A stretch of 64,000 nucleotides of DNA from Brevundimonas fontaquae (GTDB taxonomy: Bacteria; Pseudomonadota; Alphaproteobacteria; Caulobacterales; Caulobacteraceae). Within the stretch, counting starts at the first letter, position 1; each line of letters opens with the position of its first letter. The stretch spans positions 1,922,001 through 1,986,000 of the forward strand of contig NZ_CP070968.1 of the NCBI RefSeq assembly GCF_017086445.1. Reading direction: 5' to 3'. The notes under the pieces were generated by a model. That model made no database searches and had not been told where the DNA came from. It saw only the letters and a list, made by a program, of their open reading frames with translations. This document shows positions 18,587-28,854 of the stretch, in pieces. Position numbers and translations under genes: made by a program.

Positions 18587-19270
18587 TTGATTGGATTGAT
18601 TTTTGCTGTTGCGCTGCTGACGTCTCAGGCGCCGTTCGAACCGAGCGCCGAAGTCAGAGCCTTGGTTGCGCCGGTGGCCGAGGCGATCGCAGCCGAAAAG
18701 GCGCGTCAGGCCGCCCTACCGCCGACGACCTCTGACCGCGAGCGGCTCGAACGCATGGGCGCGCTGGACCAGGTCGGCAGGCGCGCGGTTATGGTGCTGG
18801 ATTTCAGCTTCCTGCCAGCCGACGAGCGACAATCCGCTGAGACCTTGGCGTGGGCGGACATCAATGCGGTGGACGAGGTCTTGCTGGACGAGCTTTTGAC
18901 CATGGTTCCGGCGGAAGGATGGTTCAAAAAGTCAGTCTATGGCGAGCGTGCAGCCGGCGCCGCCTTCCTGATCATTCAGCATTCCGATCTGGAAAACTGG
19001 CGACGGTTCGTTCCTGTGCTGGAGCCGCTGGTTGCGCAGGGCGAGGTCGATGGTCAGCGCTACGGCCTGATGTACGACCGGCTGGCGATCAACGAAGGCC
19101 GCCCGCAGCGTTACGGCACGCAGATGACCTGCAAGGAGGGGCGCTGGGTGGTCGACACGCTGGAGGATCCTGAGCGCGTCGAGCAATGGCGCCGTGAGAT
19201 GAAGTTTCCATGGACGCTGGCGGAATATGAGGCGCGCTTCAGGGACTATCCGCCTTGCACCCAACAATAG
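18587..19270 (+). CDS. DUF6624-type hypothetical protein, probably exported
   Basis: Protein of about 227 residues. A hydrophobic leader (GLIFAVALLTSQA) looks like a signal peptide. The body has the DUF6624 pattern: GWFKKSVYGERAAGAAFLIIQHSD, YGLMYDRLAINEGRPQRYGTQMTC. The start is judged to be the TTG at 18587 because GGAGG (18576-18580) sits at good spacing before it; the in-frame TTG at 18572 is less likely. Function unknown; the domain is widespread in bacteria without an assigned activity. Confidence 0.75.
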   Translation: MIGLIFAVALLTSQAPFEPSAEVRALVAPVAEAIAAEKARQAALPPTTSDRERLERMGALDQVGRRAVMVLDFSFLPADERQSAETLAWADINAVDEVLLDELLTMVPAEGWFKKSVYGERAAGAAFLIIQHSDLENWRRFVPVLEPLVAQGEVDGQRYGLMYDRLAINEGRPQRYGTQMTCKEGRWVVDTLEDPERVEQWRREMKFPWTLAEYEARFRDYPPCTQQ

Positions 19271-19300
19271 GAGGCATAACCAAAATCTATTGCGCATCTG

Positions 19301-19324
19301 CAAATAAGTGATTGGGCTTATTTG
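19301..19324. promoter_or_regulatory. Inverted repeat in the ahpC promoter region
   Basis: CAAATAAG and CTTATTTG (19301-19308 with 19317-19324) form a perfect eight-base inverted repeat with an eight-base spacer, 52 bases before the ahpC ATG, in an AT-rich gap. It may bind a peroxide regulator such as OxyR, but spacing does not match the standard OxyR ATAG-N7-CTAT pattern. Confidence 0.5.
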
Positions 19325-19376
19325 GTGCGGTGCGGTAGGGAGGGGGCCTCCCAACCACCTTGCATTGGATTTGCGC

Positions 19377-19940
19377 ATGGCCCTCATCAACACGACCATC
19401 AAACCCTTTACGGCCGAAGCCTATAAGGGCGGCAAATTCCTGACGGTCACGGACGCCGACGTCGCGGGCAAGTGGGCGATCTTCTTCTTCTATCCGGCCG
19501 ACTTCACCTTCGTGTGCCCGACCGAACTGGAAGACCTGGCCGACCACTACGCCGAGTTCCAGAAGCTGGGCGTCGAGATCTATTCGGTGTCGACCGACAC
19601 CCACTTCTCGCACAAGGCCTGGCACGACTCGTCGCCGGCGATCGGCAAGATCGAATACACGATGCTGGGCGATCCGTCGGGCTTGGTGACCAACAACTTC
19701 GACGCCATGCGTCCGGGCGTGGGCCTGGCCGACCGCGCGACCTTCCTGGTCGATCCGGACGGCGTGATCCAGTTCACCGAGACGACGTCGGAAGGCATCG
19801 GCCGCAACGCCGCCGAACTGCTGCGCAAGGTCAAGGCCGCCCAGTATGTGCGTTCGCACCCGGGTGAAGTCTGCCCGGCCAAGTGGGAAGAAGGCGAAGC
19901 CACCCTGGCCCCGTCGCTCGACCTCGTCGGCAAGATCTAA
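19377..19940 (+). CDS. ahpC: Alkyl hydroperoxide reductase subunit C (2-Cys peroxiredoxin)
   Basis: Cytoplasmic peroxidase of 187 residues, the length of E. coli AhpC. The peroxidatic Cys47 is in FTFVCPTE and the resolving Cys166 in GEVCPAKW, within one residue of their E. coli positions. GGLG-like and C-terminal helix features place it in the typical 2-Cys class. It reduces H2O2, organic peroxides and peroxynitrite using AhpF, encoded next. An inverted repeat and AT-rich promoter lie upstream, suggesting inducible expression. Confidence 0.97.
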   Translation: MALINTTIKPFTAEAYKGGKFLTVTDADVAGKWAIFFFYPADFTFVCPTELEDLADHYAEFQKLGVEIYSVSTDTHFSHKAWHDSSPAIGKIEYTMLGDPSGLVTNNFDAMRPGVGLADRATFLVDPDGVIQFTETTSEGIGRNAAELLRKVKAAQYVRSHPGEVCPAKWEEGEATLAPSLDLVGKI

Positions 19941-19957
19941 GACTGACCACGCCTATC

Positions 19958-20009
19958 GGGTCCGGCCTTCGGGTCGGACCCACCCGGCCGCCTCCCAAAT
20001 GCGGGAGGC
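19958..20009 (+). other. Two stem-loops between ahpC and ahpF
   Basis: Stem 1: GGGTCCG / CGGACCC (19958-19964 with 19975-19981). Stem 2: GCCTCCC / GGGAGGC (19990-19996 with 20003-20009). Neither is followed by a T run. They may stabilise ahpC mRNA or limit read-through into ahpF, giving more AhpC than AhpF. Confidence 0.55.
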
Positions 20010-20082
20010 GCACCTTGTCGCGCAGGCCTCGCCGGGATCGGCTCGAAGGCGGCGCGTCACCCTGAAATTCGAGGAGCATCCG

Positions 20083-21672
20083 ATGCTAGACGCCAATCTG
20101 AAATCCCAGCTCGAAGCCTACCTCAAGAACATCGTCCATCCCGTCGAACTGGTCGCCTCGCTGGGCGCGGGGCCCAAGTCGATCGAGTTGAAGACCCTGC
20201 TGGAGGAGATCGTCTCGGTCTCGCACGGCAAGGTCGAGATGGGCCGCGACTATGACGACGAGCGCCAGCCCAGCTTCCTGATCCGTCGCAAGGGCACGGA
20301 CATCGGCGTGCGGTTTGCGGGCATTCCGCTGGGCCACGAGTTCACCTCGCTGGTGCTGGCGCTGCTGCACGTTGGCGGCCATCCGTCCAAGGCGGCGCAG
20401 GAGGTGATCCAGCAGGTCAGGGGCCTGGACGGCGACTATGTGTTCGAGACCTATTTCTCGCTGTCGTGTCAGAATTGCCCGGACGTGGTGCAGGCGCTGA
20501 ACCTGATGAGCGTGATCAATCCGCGCATCAAACACGTCGCCATCGAGGGCGGCCTGTTCAAGGACGAGGTCGAGGAACGCAAGATCATGGCCGTGCCGAC
20601 GGTCTTCCTGAACGGCGAACTGTTCGGTCAGGGCCGGATGGAGCTGGAGCAGATCGTCGCCAAGCTGGATTCCGGCGCCGAAGCCCGCGCGGCCGAGCGG
20701 CTGAAGTCCAAGGATCCGTTCGAGGTTCTGGTGGTCGGCGGCGGGCCGGCCGGGGCGGCGGCCGCCATCTATACGGCGCGCAAGGGCATTCGCACGGGCG
20801 TCGTCGCCGAGCGCTTCGGCGGACAGGTGCTGGACACGATGGCGATCGAGAACTTCGTCTCGGTCCCCTACACCGAAGGACCCAAGCTGGCGGCCCATCT
20901 GGAGCAGCACGTCCGCGAGTATGAAGTGGACCTGATGAATCTGCAGAAGGCGGCCAAGCTGATCCCGGCCAAGGTTCCGGGCGGCCTGCACGAGGTGGTG
21001 CTGGAGAACGGCGCATCGCTGAAATCGCGCACAGTCATCCTGTCGACCGGCGCCCGCTGGCGCCAGATGAACGTGCCGGGCGAGGACCAGTACAAGAACA
21101 AGGGCGTGGCCTATTGCCCGCACTGCGACGGGCCGCTGTTCAAGGGCAAGCGGGTGGCGGTGATCGGCGGCGGCAACTCGGGCGTCGAGGCGGCGATCGA
21201 CCTGGCGGGCATCGTGGCGCATGTGACCCTGATCGAGTACGATAGCGAGTTGCGGGCCGATGCGGTGCTGCAGCGCAAGCTGGTGACCCTGCCGAACGTG
21301 CGGATCGTGACCTCGGCCCTGACGACCCAGGTGCACGGCGACGGCGAGAAGGTGACGGGCCTGTCCTACAAGGACCGCAACTCCGACGCCCATCACGACG
21401 TCGATCTGGAAGGCATCTTCGTGCAGATCGGTCTGGTCCCGAACACCGAATGGCTGCACGGCGCGGTGGGCCTTACCCCGCGCGGTGAGATCGAGGTGGA
21501 TCACCGCGGCGAGACCTCGCAGCCGGGCATCTTTGCGGCGGGCGACGCGACGACCGTGCCCTACAAGCAGATCGTCATCGCCATGGGCGAGGGGTCCAAG
21601 GCGGGGCTGTCGGCATTCGACTACATGATCCGTACCGAACCGGCGAAAGAGGCGGTGGCCGAACCGGCGTGA
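20083..21672 (+). CDS. ahpF: Alkyl hydroperoxide reductase subunit F
   Basis: Flavoprotein of 529 residues that passes electrons from NADH to AhpC. The N-terminal tandem thioredoxin-fold domain carries Cys129/Cys132 in SCQNCPDVV, exactly as in E. coli. FAD binding is seen at [12 protein letters not shown], the redox-active CPHC in [14 protein letters not shown] binding in [12 protein letters not shown] and the C-terminal FAD motif in GIFAAGDAT. The start ATG at 20083 is preceded by GAGGAG. It follows ahpC after 142 bases containing two hairpins. Confidence 0.97.
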   Translation: MLDANLKSQLEAYLKNIVHPVELVASLGAGPKSIELKTLLEEIVSVSHGKVEMGRDYDDERQPSFLIRRKGTDIGVRFAGIPLGHEFTSLVLALLHVGGHPSKAAQEVIQQVRGLDGDYVFETYFSLSCQNCPDVVQALNLMSVINPRIKHVAIEGGLFKDEVEERKIMAVPTVFLNGELFGQGRMELEQIVAKLDSGAEARAAERLKSKDPFEVLVVGGGPAGAAAAIYTARKGIRTGVVAERFGGQVLDTMAIENFVSVPYTEGPKLAAHLEQHVREYEVDLMNLQKAAKLIPAKVPGGLHEVVLENGASLKSRTVILSTGARWRQMNVPGEDQYKNKGVAYCPHCDGPLFKGKRVAVIGGGNSGVEAAIDLAGIVAHVTLIEYDSELRADAVLQRKLVTLPNVRIVTSALTTQVHGDGEKVTGLSYKDRNSDAHHDVDLEGIFVQIGLVPNTEWLHGAVGLTPRGEIEVDHRGETSQPGIFAAGDATTVPYKQIVIAMGEGSKAGLSAFDYMIRTEPAKEAVAEPA

Positions 21673-21673
21673 T

Positions 21674-21982
21674 CTAATCGGGCCGTGCGATCCGCTTTCG
21701 CACGGCCTTCACGATCTCGATCAGAATCGCCCAGATCAGGGTGACGAGGAAGTAGATCCAGCGGGCGGCGAGATACAGGCCCATCGGCGCCGCCCACAGC
21801 ACAGCCCAGACATTGTAGGGCAGGGATGAGTGAGTAAGCTTGCCCACGACCAGCGCGAGCGCCCACATCGGTAACGACAGCAGCAGATAGTTGACCAAGG
21901 TGATCCTGGGCCGCAACCACGCCCAGACTGTCGGGGGGGGGGGCGCTTCCGCCGGCTTGGCCTTGCTTTTTCGTCGCGTCAT
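21674..21982 (-). CDS. Small hypothetical membrane protein with homopolymeric C tract
   Basis: Protein of 102 residues: a basic N-terminus (RRKSKAK), a Pro-rich stretch, then two to three hydrophobic segments (about 30-47, 55-72 and 74-92) and a basic tail. No recognised family. The Pro-rich part is encoded by an uninterrupted run of 11 C (G11 on the + strand, 21933-21943), within the first 20 codons. Slippage there would shift the frame before any membrane helix. The gene lies five bases upstream of no other ORF on its strand except the ahpF convergent end, and just downstream of the outer-membrane-like gene at 21988-22806, with which it may be cotranscribed. Confidence 0.65.
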   Translation of the reverse strand: MTRRKSKAKPAEAPPPPTVWAWLRPRITLVNYLLLSLPMWALALVVGKLTHSSLPYNVWAVLWAAPMGLYLAARWIYFLVTLIWAILIEIVKAVRKRIARPD

Positions 21983-21987
21983 CTCGC

Positions 21988-22806
21988 CTAGAAGCGCCGT
22001 GCGAGACCGACGCCGAACTCCACGTCCGGGCTGTCGTCGTTCAGGCCGAGGTTGAGGCCGAAGTCCAACTGGGCGTCGGGCAGGGACGGGGGCGACCAGA
22101 CGGCGGTCAGGTCGAAGGTGGACGGCGTGGTCGGCGCGACGGGATCATCGTCGCGGCTGATCCAGACCTCGGCGCCCAGGTCCCATTGGCCGAAACCGCG
22201 TCCGACGCCGGCGACCATCGTATAGGCGCCATGGCGGCCGTCGCCGTCCGCATCCGAGACCCAGTCGATCTCGGGCGACAGGCTCAGGCTCCAGTCGTTG
22301 TTCAGCGGGATGGAGACCGGCAGGATGATCCCGCCCTCGAACCCGTCGGCGCGAATATCGCGCGCACCGGTGGGGGCGGTGATGAAGCCGGAAATCGCCA
22401 CAGACAGGCCCGAGCCGTCAGGGTTCTTCAGCGAGTGCCGCAGGCCGAGACTGAGATCGCCGACGCCGTCAGCCACATCACGATCGCCGGTCGCGCGGTC
22501 GAGAATCCGTTCGTGGTTCCAGGTCGTGAGTCCGAGTTGAAGCTCAGTCAGGCCGGTCAGGCCATAGCGCACGAACAGGTCGCCGGCGTCCCAGGTGTCG
22601 GTCCGTGTCGTGCCGTCCGTCTGACGCGCGCCGTCGAACAGGCCGAGTTCGACCTGCCAGCGGCCTCTGTCGAGGATGCAGGTCGGGGTGCCCTTGCCGG
22701 GGCGATCGGCGCAGAAATCGCGCTCTGATGCGGGAGTCGACTGAGCCGCAACGGCCGTGGGCAAGGCCAGAGAGGCGATCAGGGCGATCAGAAGGGGCGG
22801 ACGCAT
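21988..22806 (-). CDS. Outer-membrane beta-barrel-like protein (transporter/MetA-pathway family)
   Basis: Protein of 272 residues from the ATG at 22806. A clear signal peptide (RPPLLIALIASLALPTAVAAQ) is followed by a domain of alternating amphipathic strands (ELGLFDG, LFVRYGLTGLTELQLGLTTW, LSLGLRHSLKN, SVAISGFITAPTG, DVEFGVGLARRF) with a C-terminal Phe. This resembles the family annotated as transporter or phenol MetA degradation pathway outer-membrane protein. Two Cys near the mature N-terminus (DFCADRPGKGTPTC) may form a disulfide. The substrate is unknown. Confidence 0.75.
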   Translation of the reverse strand: MRPPLLIALIASLALPTAVAAQSTPASERDFCADRPGKGTPTCILDRGRWQVELGLFDGARQTDGTTRTDTWDAGDLFVRYGLTGLTELQLGLTTWNHERILDRATGDRDVADGVGDLSLGLRHSLKNPDGSGLSVAISGFITAPTGARDIRADGFEGGIILPVSIPLNNDWSLSLSPEIDWVSDADGDGRHGAYTMVAGVGRGFGQWDLGAEVWISRDDDPVAPTTPSTFDLTAVWSPPSLPDAQLDFGLNLGLNDDSPDVEFGVGLARRF

Positions 22807-22879
22807 GGCGGATCTCGCAGCGATGTCTCGCCCGATCATGCCGCCCGCGCCTTAATCAGCCGTGATGCCAAGCCGGATA

Positions 22880-23530
22880 CTAGGCCGGCTTTTCTTCCAG
22901 ACGCTTGTCCAGATAGGCGCCGACGCGGGTTTCGACCGCGCTCATGTGGTCCTGCCAGAAGTGACTGGCGCCCTCTTCCAGTTCGTAGTCGATGATGATG
23001 CCCTTTTGGGTGCGCAGCTTGTTGACCACACGCTCGACCTCGACCGGCGGGACGATGGTGTCGGCCGTGCCGTGCAGGAACAGGCCGGACGCCGGGCAGG
23101 GCGCCAGGAAGCTGAAGTCATACATGTTCGACGGCGGCGAGACCGAGATGAAGCCGTCCGTTTCGGGGCGACGCATCAGAAGCTGCATGCCGATGTAGGC
23201 GCCGAACTGATAGCCGGCGACCCAGGTCTGGCTGGCGCCAGGGTTGTTGGCCTGGAGCCAATCGAGGGCGGTGGCCGCGTCGGCCAGCTCGCCGATGCCC
23301 GAATCGAACTCGCCCTGCGACTTGCCGACGCCGCGCGAGTTGTAGCGCAGGGTGGCGAAGCCGCGCTGCTGGAACAGCTGGTGCAGGGTGACCGCGACCG
23401 GGTTGTTCATATGTCCGCCCGCCTTGGGGTGCGGATGCAGGATCAGCGCGATCGGGGCGTTCGGGCGCTTGCCCGGGGAATAGCGGCCTTCGATGCGACC
23501 GGAGGCGCCGGGCAGGATGACTTCAGGCAT
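22880..23530 (-). CDS. Alpha/beta hydrolase-fold protein lacking the usual nucleophile
   Basis: Protein of 216 residues with the small alpha/beta hydrolase layout: LILHPHPKAGG near the oxyanion region, RYNSRGVGKSQG, a nucleophile elbow, then HGTADTIVP and EGASHFWQD carrying the expected acid and His. At the elbow the sequence is GYQFGA, with Gln108 where Ser is normal (GxSxG). As read it should not be a classical serine hydrolase. It may be a pseudoenzyme or use other chemistry. The ATG at 23530 starts right at the fold. Divergent from iscR; relatives commonly sit near Fe-S genes in related bacteria (from memory). Confidence 0.85.
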   Translation of the reverse strand: MPEVILPGASGRIEGRYSPGKRPNAPIALILHPHPKAGGHMNNPVAVTLHQLFQQRGFATLRYNSRGVGKSQGEFDSGIGELADAATALDWLQANNPGASQTWVAGYQFGAYIGMQLLMRRPETDGFISVSPPSNMYDFSFLAPCPASGLFLHGTADTIVPPVEVERVVNKLRTQKGIIIDYELEEGASHFWQDHMSAVETRVGAYLDKRLEEKPA

Positions 23531-23577
23531 AGGGGCTCTGGAATCCGTTCAACTGTCATTTCGCGAGTGCGTAATAC

Positions 23578-23608
23578 TTGACCGCGGAGGTGGGACTTTC
23601 TAAGTCCC
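23578..23608 (+). promoter_or_regulatory. Predicted iscR-suf promoter with IscR-type operator
   Basis: TTGACC (23578-23583) and TAAGTC (23601-23606) are separated by 17 bases and could form a sigma-70 promoter. Overlapping the -10 is a perfect palindrome GGGACTT-TCT-AAGTCCC (23592-23608). Its core GACT-N5-AGTC has the half-site and spacing of the E. coli type 1 IscR site. This suggests autorepression of the operon by holo-IscR. Confidence 0.65.
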
Positions 23609-23688
23609 TCCGCAAGCGCGCCGCCTTTGCGAAGGCGCGGGTTCTAGCACAGGAGCCCCGAAAAGCGCGCAATTTTTGAAGGTGCGAA

Positions 23689-24168
23689 ATGCGTCTGTCG
23701 ACCAAAGGACGATACGCCGTGATGGCGATGGCCGATCTGGCGAAGAACGGACGCGGCGAGAGCGGTGAAATCCGGGCGGTTTCACTGGCCGAGATCGCCG
23801 CGCGCCAGGAGATTTCGCTGAGCTATCTGGAGCAACTGTTCGCCCGACTGAGGAAGAGCGAGCTGGTCAAGAGCGTGCGCGGACCGGGCGGCGGATACCG
23901 GCTGGCCAAGGCGGCGCACGAGACGGTGGTCGCCGAGATCGTGCTGGCGGTGGATGAGCCGATCCGGGCGACGCGGTGCGTGGCGCATGGCTCGCCCAAG
24001 GGCTGCATGCTGGCCGGCGAACGCTGCATTACCCACAATCTCTGGGAAGACCTGGGCGACGAAATTCATCGCTATCTGGCGGGCGTTTCGCTGGAGGATG
24101 TGGTGATGAACCGCACGGGACAGCGTCGGCGCAATGTCGAGCCTTCTGCCGTCGGGGTCGCGGCATGA
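23689..24168 (+). CDS. iscR: Rrf2-family Fe-S regulator IscR
   Basis: Transcription regulator of 159 residues. The winged-helix N-terminus (RLSTKGRYAVMAMADLA) contains the Rrf2 recognition helix region (ISLSYLEQLFARLRK) and GPGGGY wing. The three cluster-ligating cysteines are in RCVAHGSPKGCMLAGERC (residues ~104-121), so it can carry a [2Fe-2S] cluster. It heads the Fe-S operon, with a fitting palindromic operator in its promoter, so it likely represses the operon when clusters are plentiful. Its stop overlaps the start of the desulfurase gene. Confidence 0.95.
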   Translation: MRLSTKGRYAVMAMADLAKNGRGESGEIRAVSLAEIAARQEISLSYLEQLFARLRKSELVKSVRGPGGGYRLAKAAHETVVAEIVLAVDEPIRATRCVAHGSPKGCMLAGERCITHNLWEDLGDEIHRYLAGVSLEDVVMNRTGQRRRNVEPSAVGVAA

Positions 24169-25303
24169 CCGGCGTCTATCTGGACTATAACGCCTCGGGC
24201 CTGGTGCGGCCGGAGGTGCTGGAGATCATGGCCAGGGCCCTGGCCGACAACGGCAATCCGTCGGCGGTCCATGCGGCTGGCCGGCGGGCGCGGGCACGGG
24301 TCGAGACCGCGCGGGCGCAGGTCGCGGACCTGGTCGGGGCCGATCCGACGGCGGTGGTGTTCAATTCGGGCGGCACCGAAGCCAATGCCCAGGGCATCGC
24401 CAGCGCCCTGGCGGCCGGGTGCGAACGGTTGATCGTGTCGGCGACCGAGCATCCTTGCGTGGCCGAAGCGGCCGCGAATGCGGGCGTAGCCGTAGAGGTG
24501 CTGCCGGTCGATGCGAACGGGGTGGTCGATCTGGACTGGCTGGCGCAGGCGCTGAGCCGTCCGGGCCGGGCCGTGGTCGCCATCCATCATGCGAACAATG
24601 AAAGCGGCGTCATCCAGCTGATCGCCGAGGCGGCGGCCCTGGTGCGGGCGGCGGGCGGCTGGCTGCATGTCGACGCCATCCAGTCGGCGGGCAAGATCGC
24701 GGTCGATATGCGCGCGCTGGACGCGGACACCCTGACTTTGTCTGCGCACAAGCTGGGCGGGGCGCAGGGCGTGGGCGCCCTGATCTTCAAGGAAGGCTTG
24801 TCGGGCGTGCGGATCCTGCACGGCGCGGGGCAGGAGCGGGGCCTGCGCGCCGGAACCGAAAACGTGCCGGGCATCGCCGGGTTCGGCGTCGCGGCCGATT
24901 GCGCCGCGCGGGACCTGGAGACGATGGCCTCGCACGTCGCCTGGCGCGATGCGGCCGAGGCGAAGGTCAAGGCCGCGGGCGCGACCATCATCGGCGGCGG
25001 CGTGGCGCGGCTGCCCAACACCCTGTTCATGGCCGTCGAGGGCTGGGACAGTCCGCAGCAGCTGATCACCCTGGACCTGACGGGCGTCATGGTGTCCGCC
25101 GGCTCGGCCTGCTCGTCGGGCAAGGTGAAGCCGTCCAAGACCATCAGCGCCATGGGCCTGAATGCGCTGGCGACCGGAGGCGTGCGCGTCTCTGGCGGCT
25201 GGGGCACGGTCGAGAGCGACTGGGCAAGGTTCGCCGACGCCTGGGTCGCCGCCTACAACAAGCACAAGACGCGCGCCGCCGAGCGCGTGAGAGAGGTCGC
25301 CTG

Positions 25304-25304
<1 letters not shown>
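24165..25304 (+). CDS. iscS: Cysteine desulfurase, IscS/NifS type
   Basis: PLP enzyme of 379 residues that releases sulfur from cysteine for Fe-S assembly. The PLP lysine is K196 in LSAHKLGG. The persulfide-forming Cys316 is in [10 protein letters not shown], typical of the long flexible loop of class I desulfurases. HHANNESG and GTEANAQG motifs are intact. The ATG at 24165 overlaps the iscR stop. The operon also contains a SufS-type desulfurase further down, so two desulfurases are co-expressed. This double arrangement is common in alphaproteobacterial suf operons (from memory). Confidence 0.95.
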
Positions 25305-26766
<1,462 letters not shown>

Positions 26767-26770
<4 letters not shown>

Positions 26771-27078
26771 AGACTAAACCCGTAGCCGCTCGCTTTTGGA
26801 AGATTTTTACGGCTGAGTTAAATAGGCCTGCATACTACACAAGCGACTTGGTTCGTTATGTCAAAGGTTATGGTTTCGACGTGACAGCACAGAACCATAA
26901 AACGACTTTGTCGATAGCCTACGATTCACGCGAGCTGACATTTCAGGATTTGAAACGATGCCTGAGTTCGCTCATGCGTCATCCTAACTCAAGTGTTCTT
27001 CTCGCGAGTAGCCAAACGGGCGGACGTTGGATCGCCCGAGTTCGAAGCAATCGCTCCAAGCAATTCATCCCATTTTAG
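26767..27078 (+). CDS. Low-GC ORF of unknown function inserted between sufB and sufC
   Basis: Reading frame of 103 residues starting at a GTG that overlaps the sufB stop (GTGA). It is basic and probably soluble. Aromatic-rich segments ([26 protein letters not shown], split by no membrane helix) are followed by [26 protein letters not shown] and a C-terminus rich in Arg and Ser. I do not recognise a family. By my count GC over 26761-27060 is about 50 percent, well below the surrounding suf genes, and codons such as AAA, TTA and ATA are frequent. This suggests recent acquisition. It ends seven bases before sufC, so coupling of the suf operon is preserved. Confidence 0.6.
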
Positions 27079-27085
27079 GCGTTCA

Positions 27086-27835
27086 ATGCTCTCTGTTTCC
27101 AACCTCCACGTTTCAGTCGGCGAAAAGCCGATCCTCAAGGGGCTGACGCTCGACGTTTCCGCCGGCGAAGTGCACGCCATCATGGGGCCGAACGGAGCCG
27201 GGAAATCGACGCTCGGCTACGCCCTGTCGGGACGGCCGGGCTATGAGGCGACGGAAGGGTCTGTCGAATGGGCGGGCGAGGATTTGCTGGCGCTGGACCC
27301 GGCCGAGCGGGCGGCCAAGGGTGTCTTCCTGTCGTTCCAGTATCCGATCGAGATTCCCGGCGTGCCGGCCCTGACCTTCGTGCGGACGGCGCTGAACGCG
27401 CAAAAGCGCGCACGGGGCGAGGAGGAGGTGGCGGCGCCGGCCTTTCTGAAGCTGGTCCGTGAAGCGTCCAAGGCGCTGAAGATGGACTTCGACATGCTCA
27501 AGCGGCCGCTGAACGTCGGCTTCTCCGGCGGTGAGAAGAAGCGGATGGAAATCCTGCAGATGGCGCTGCTGGAGCCGTCGCTGCTGATCCTTGACGAGAC
27601 GGATTCCGGCCTAGACATCGACGCCCTGCGCATCGTGTCGGAGGGCGTGAACGCGCTGCGTTCGCCCGACCGCGCCATGTTGGTCATCACCCACTATCAG
27701 CGCCTGCTCGACTACATCAAACCGGACCGGGTGCATGTGCTGGCCGGCGGTCGGATCGTGGCGTCGGGCGGGCCGGAACTGGCGCTGGAGCTGGAGGCGG
27801 AAGGGTACGATAAGTATCTGCCGCAAGCTGCATGA
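27086..27835 (+). CDS. sufC: Fe-S assembly ATPase SufC
   Basis: ABC-type ATPase of 249 residues, soluble, binding SufB and SufD. Walker A is GPNGAGKST, the signature is FSGGEKKRMEI, Walker B ends LLILDETDSGLD, and the switch His is in VITHYQRLLDYI, all standard for SufC. The start at 27086 is seven bases after the inserted ORF's stop; an in-frame extension upstream overlaps that ORF and is not SufC-like. The stop overlaps the sufD start. Confidence 0.97.
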   Translation: MLSVSNLHVSVGEKPILKGLTLDVSAGEVHAIMGPNGAGKSTLGYALSGRPGYEATEGSVEWAGEDLLALDPAERAAKGVFLSFQYPIEIPGVPALTFVRTALNAQKRARGEEEVAAPAFLKLVREASKALKMDFDMLKRPLNVGFSGGEKKRMEILQMALLEPSLLILDETDSGLDIDALRIVSEGVNALRSPDRAMLVITHYQRLLDYIKPDRVHVLAGGRIVASGGPELALELEAEGYDKYLPQAA

Positions 27836-28854
27836 GCGCGGCCTTCGCCATCGACCTGACCGACGCCGACACCTATCCGTCGCGACGCACGGAGGCGTGG
27901 AAATACAGCGACCTGAAGCGGTATCTTCGCGCCGCGCCGCAGCCGTCGGGTACGGCCGAGGTCGGGCCGCCGGGACCGTTTTATGATCTGGGCGGTGAGG
28001 CGATCGTCTTCGCGAACGGGCGCGCCGTGGGCGTGACCGACTTCATCGCCTCGGGCGAGCGGACCCTGCGACTGCGCTATGTGTCGGACGCCGTCGGCAC
28101 GGGTCACACGGCCAGCGCGCGGGTGTCGGCGCGCGCCGGCGCCAAGCTGCTGCTTCTGGAGACGCACGAGGGCGCGGGCTCGGCCTATGTCGCGCACAAT
28201 ACGCTGGAACTGGACGTGGCGGCCGGCGCCGAGGTGACGCGCGTCGTCCTGGTCGAGGAGCCGGAAGACGCCATCTCCATCGCCGAGGCCCATGTGAAGG
28301 TCGAGGCGGGCGGCATCTATCGCCAGACCATCGTCACGACCGGCGCCAAGCTGCAGCGGATCGAGACGCGCATCACTCACTATGCCCAGGGCGCGCAGGT
28401 TCAGGCCGACGGTCTGTATCTGCTGAACGGATCGCGTCATGCAGACCTAACCAGCGTGGTGCGTCATGTGGAACACGACGGCGCGACCTCGCAACTGATC
28501 AAGGGCGTGGCTCGCGATACGGCGCGCGGCGTCTTCCAGGGCAAGATCGTGGTCGAGCGCGGGGCGGACGGCACCGATGCGCGCATGGGCCACCACGCCC
28601 TGATCGCCAGCGAGCGGGCCGAGATCGACGCCAAGCCGGAACTGATCATCTATGCCGACGACGTGCAGTGCGCGCATGGCAACACCGTGGGGACGCTGGA
28701 CGAGAGCGCCCTGTTCTACATGCAGCAGCGCGGCATCCCGGCCGAGGAGGCCCGCGCCCTGCTGACCCAGGCCTTCCTGATCGAGGTCATCGACCGGATC
28801 GAGCACGAGGGCGCGAGAGAGGTGGCGCGGGAATGGCTGACGGCGCGGTTGTGA
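27832..28854 (+). CDS. sufD: Fe-S scaffold subunit SufD
   Basis: SufD, 340 residues, partner of SufB in the SufBC2D scaffold. It has the basic N-terminal motif RRTEAWKYSDLKRYL and the C-terminal core with ADDVQCAHGNTVGTLDESALFYMQQRGIP (conserved His and the acidic helix), followed by AEEARALLTQAFL. It is about 80 residues shorter than E. coli SufD, as is usual in alphaproteobacteria. Start overlaps sufC stop, and the end overlaps sufS by 22 bases. Confidence 0.95.
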   Translation: MSAAFAIDLTDADTYPSRRTEAWKYSDLKRYLRAAPQPSGTAEVGPPGPFYDLGGEAIVFANGRAVGVTDFIASGERTLRLRYVSDAVGTGHTASARVSARAGAKLLLLETHEGAGSAYVAHNTLELDVAAGAEVTRVVLVEEPEDAISIAEAHVKVEAGGIYRQTIVTTGAKLQRIETRITHYAQGAQVQADGLYLLNGSRHADLTSVVRHVEHDGATSQLIKGVARDTARGVFQGKIVVERGADGTDARMGHHALIASERAEIDAKPELIIYADDVQCAHGNTVGTLDESALFYMQQRGIPAEEARALLTQAFLIEVIDRIEHEGAREVAREWLTARL

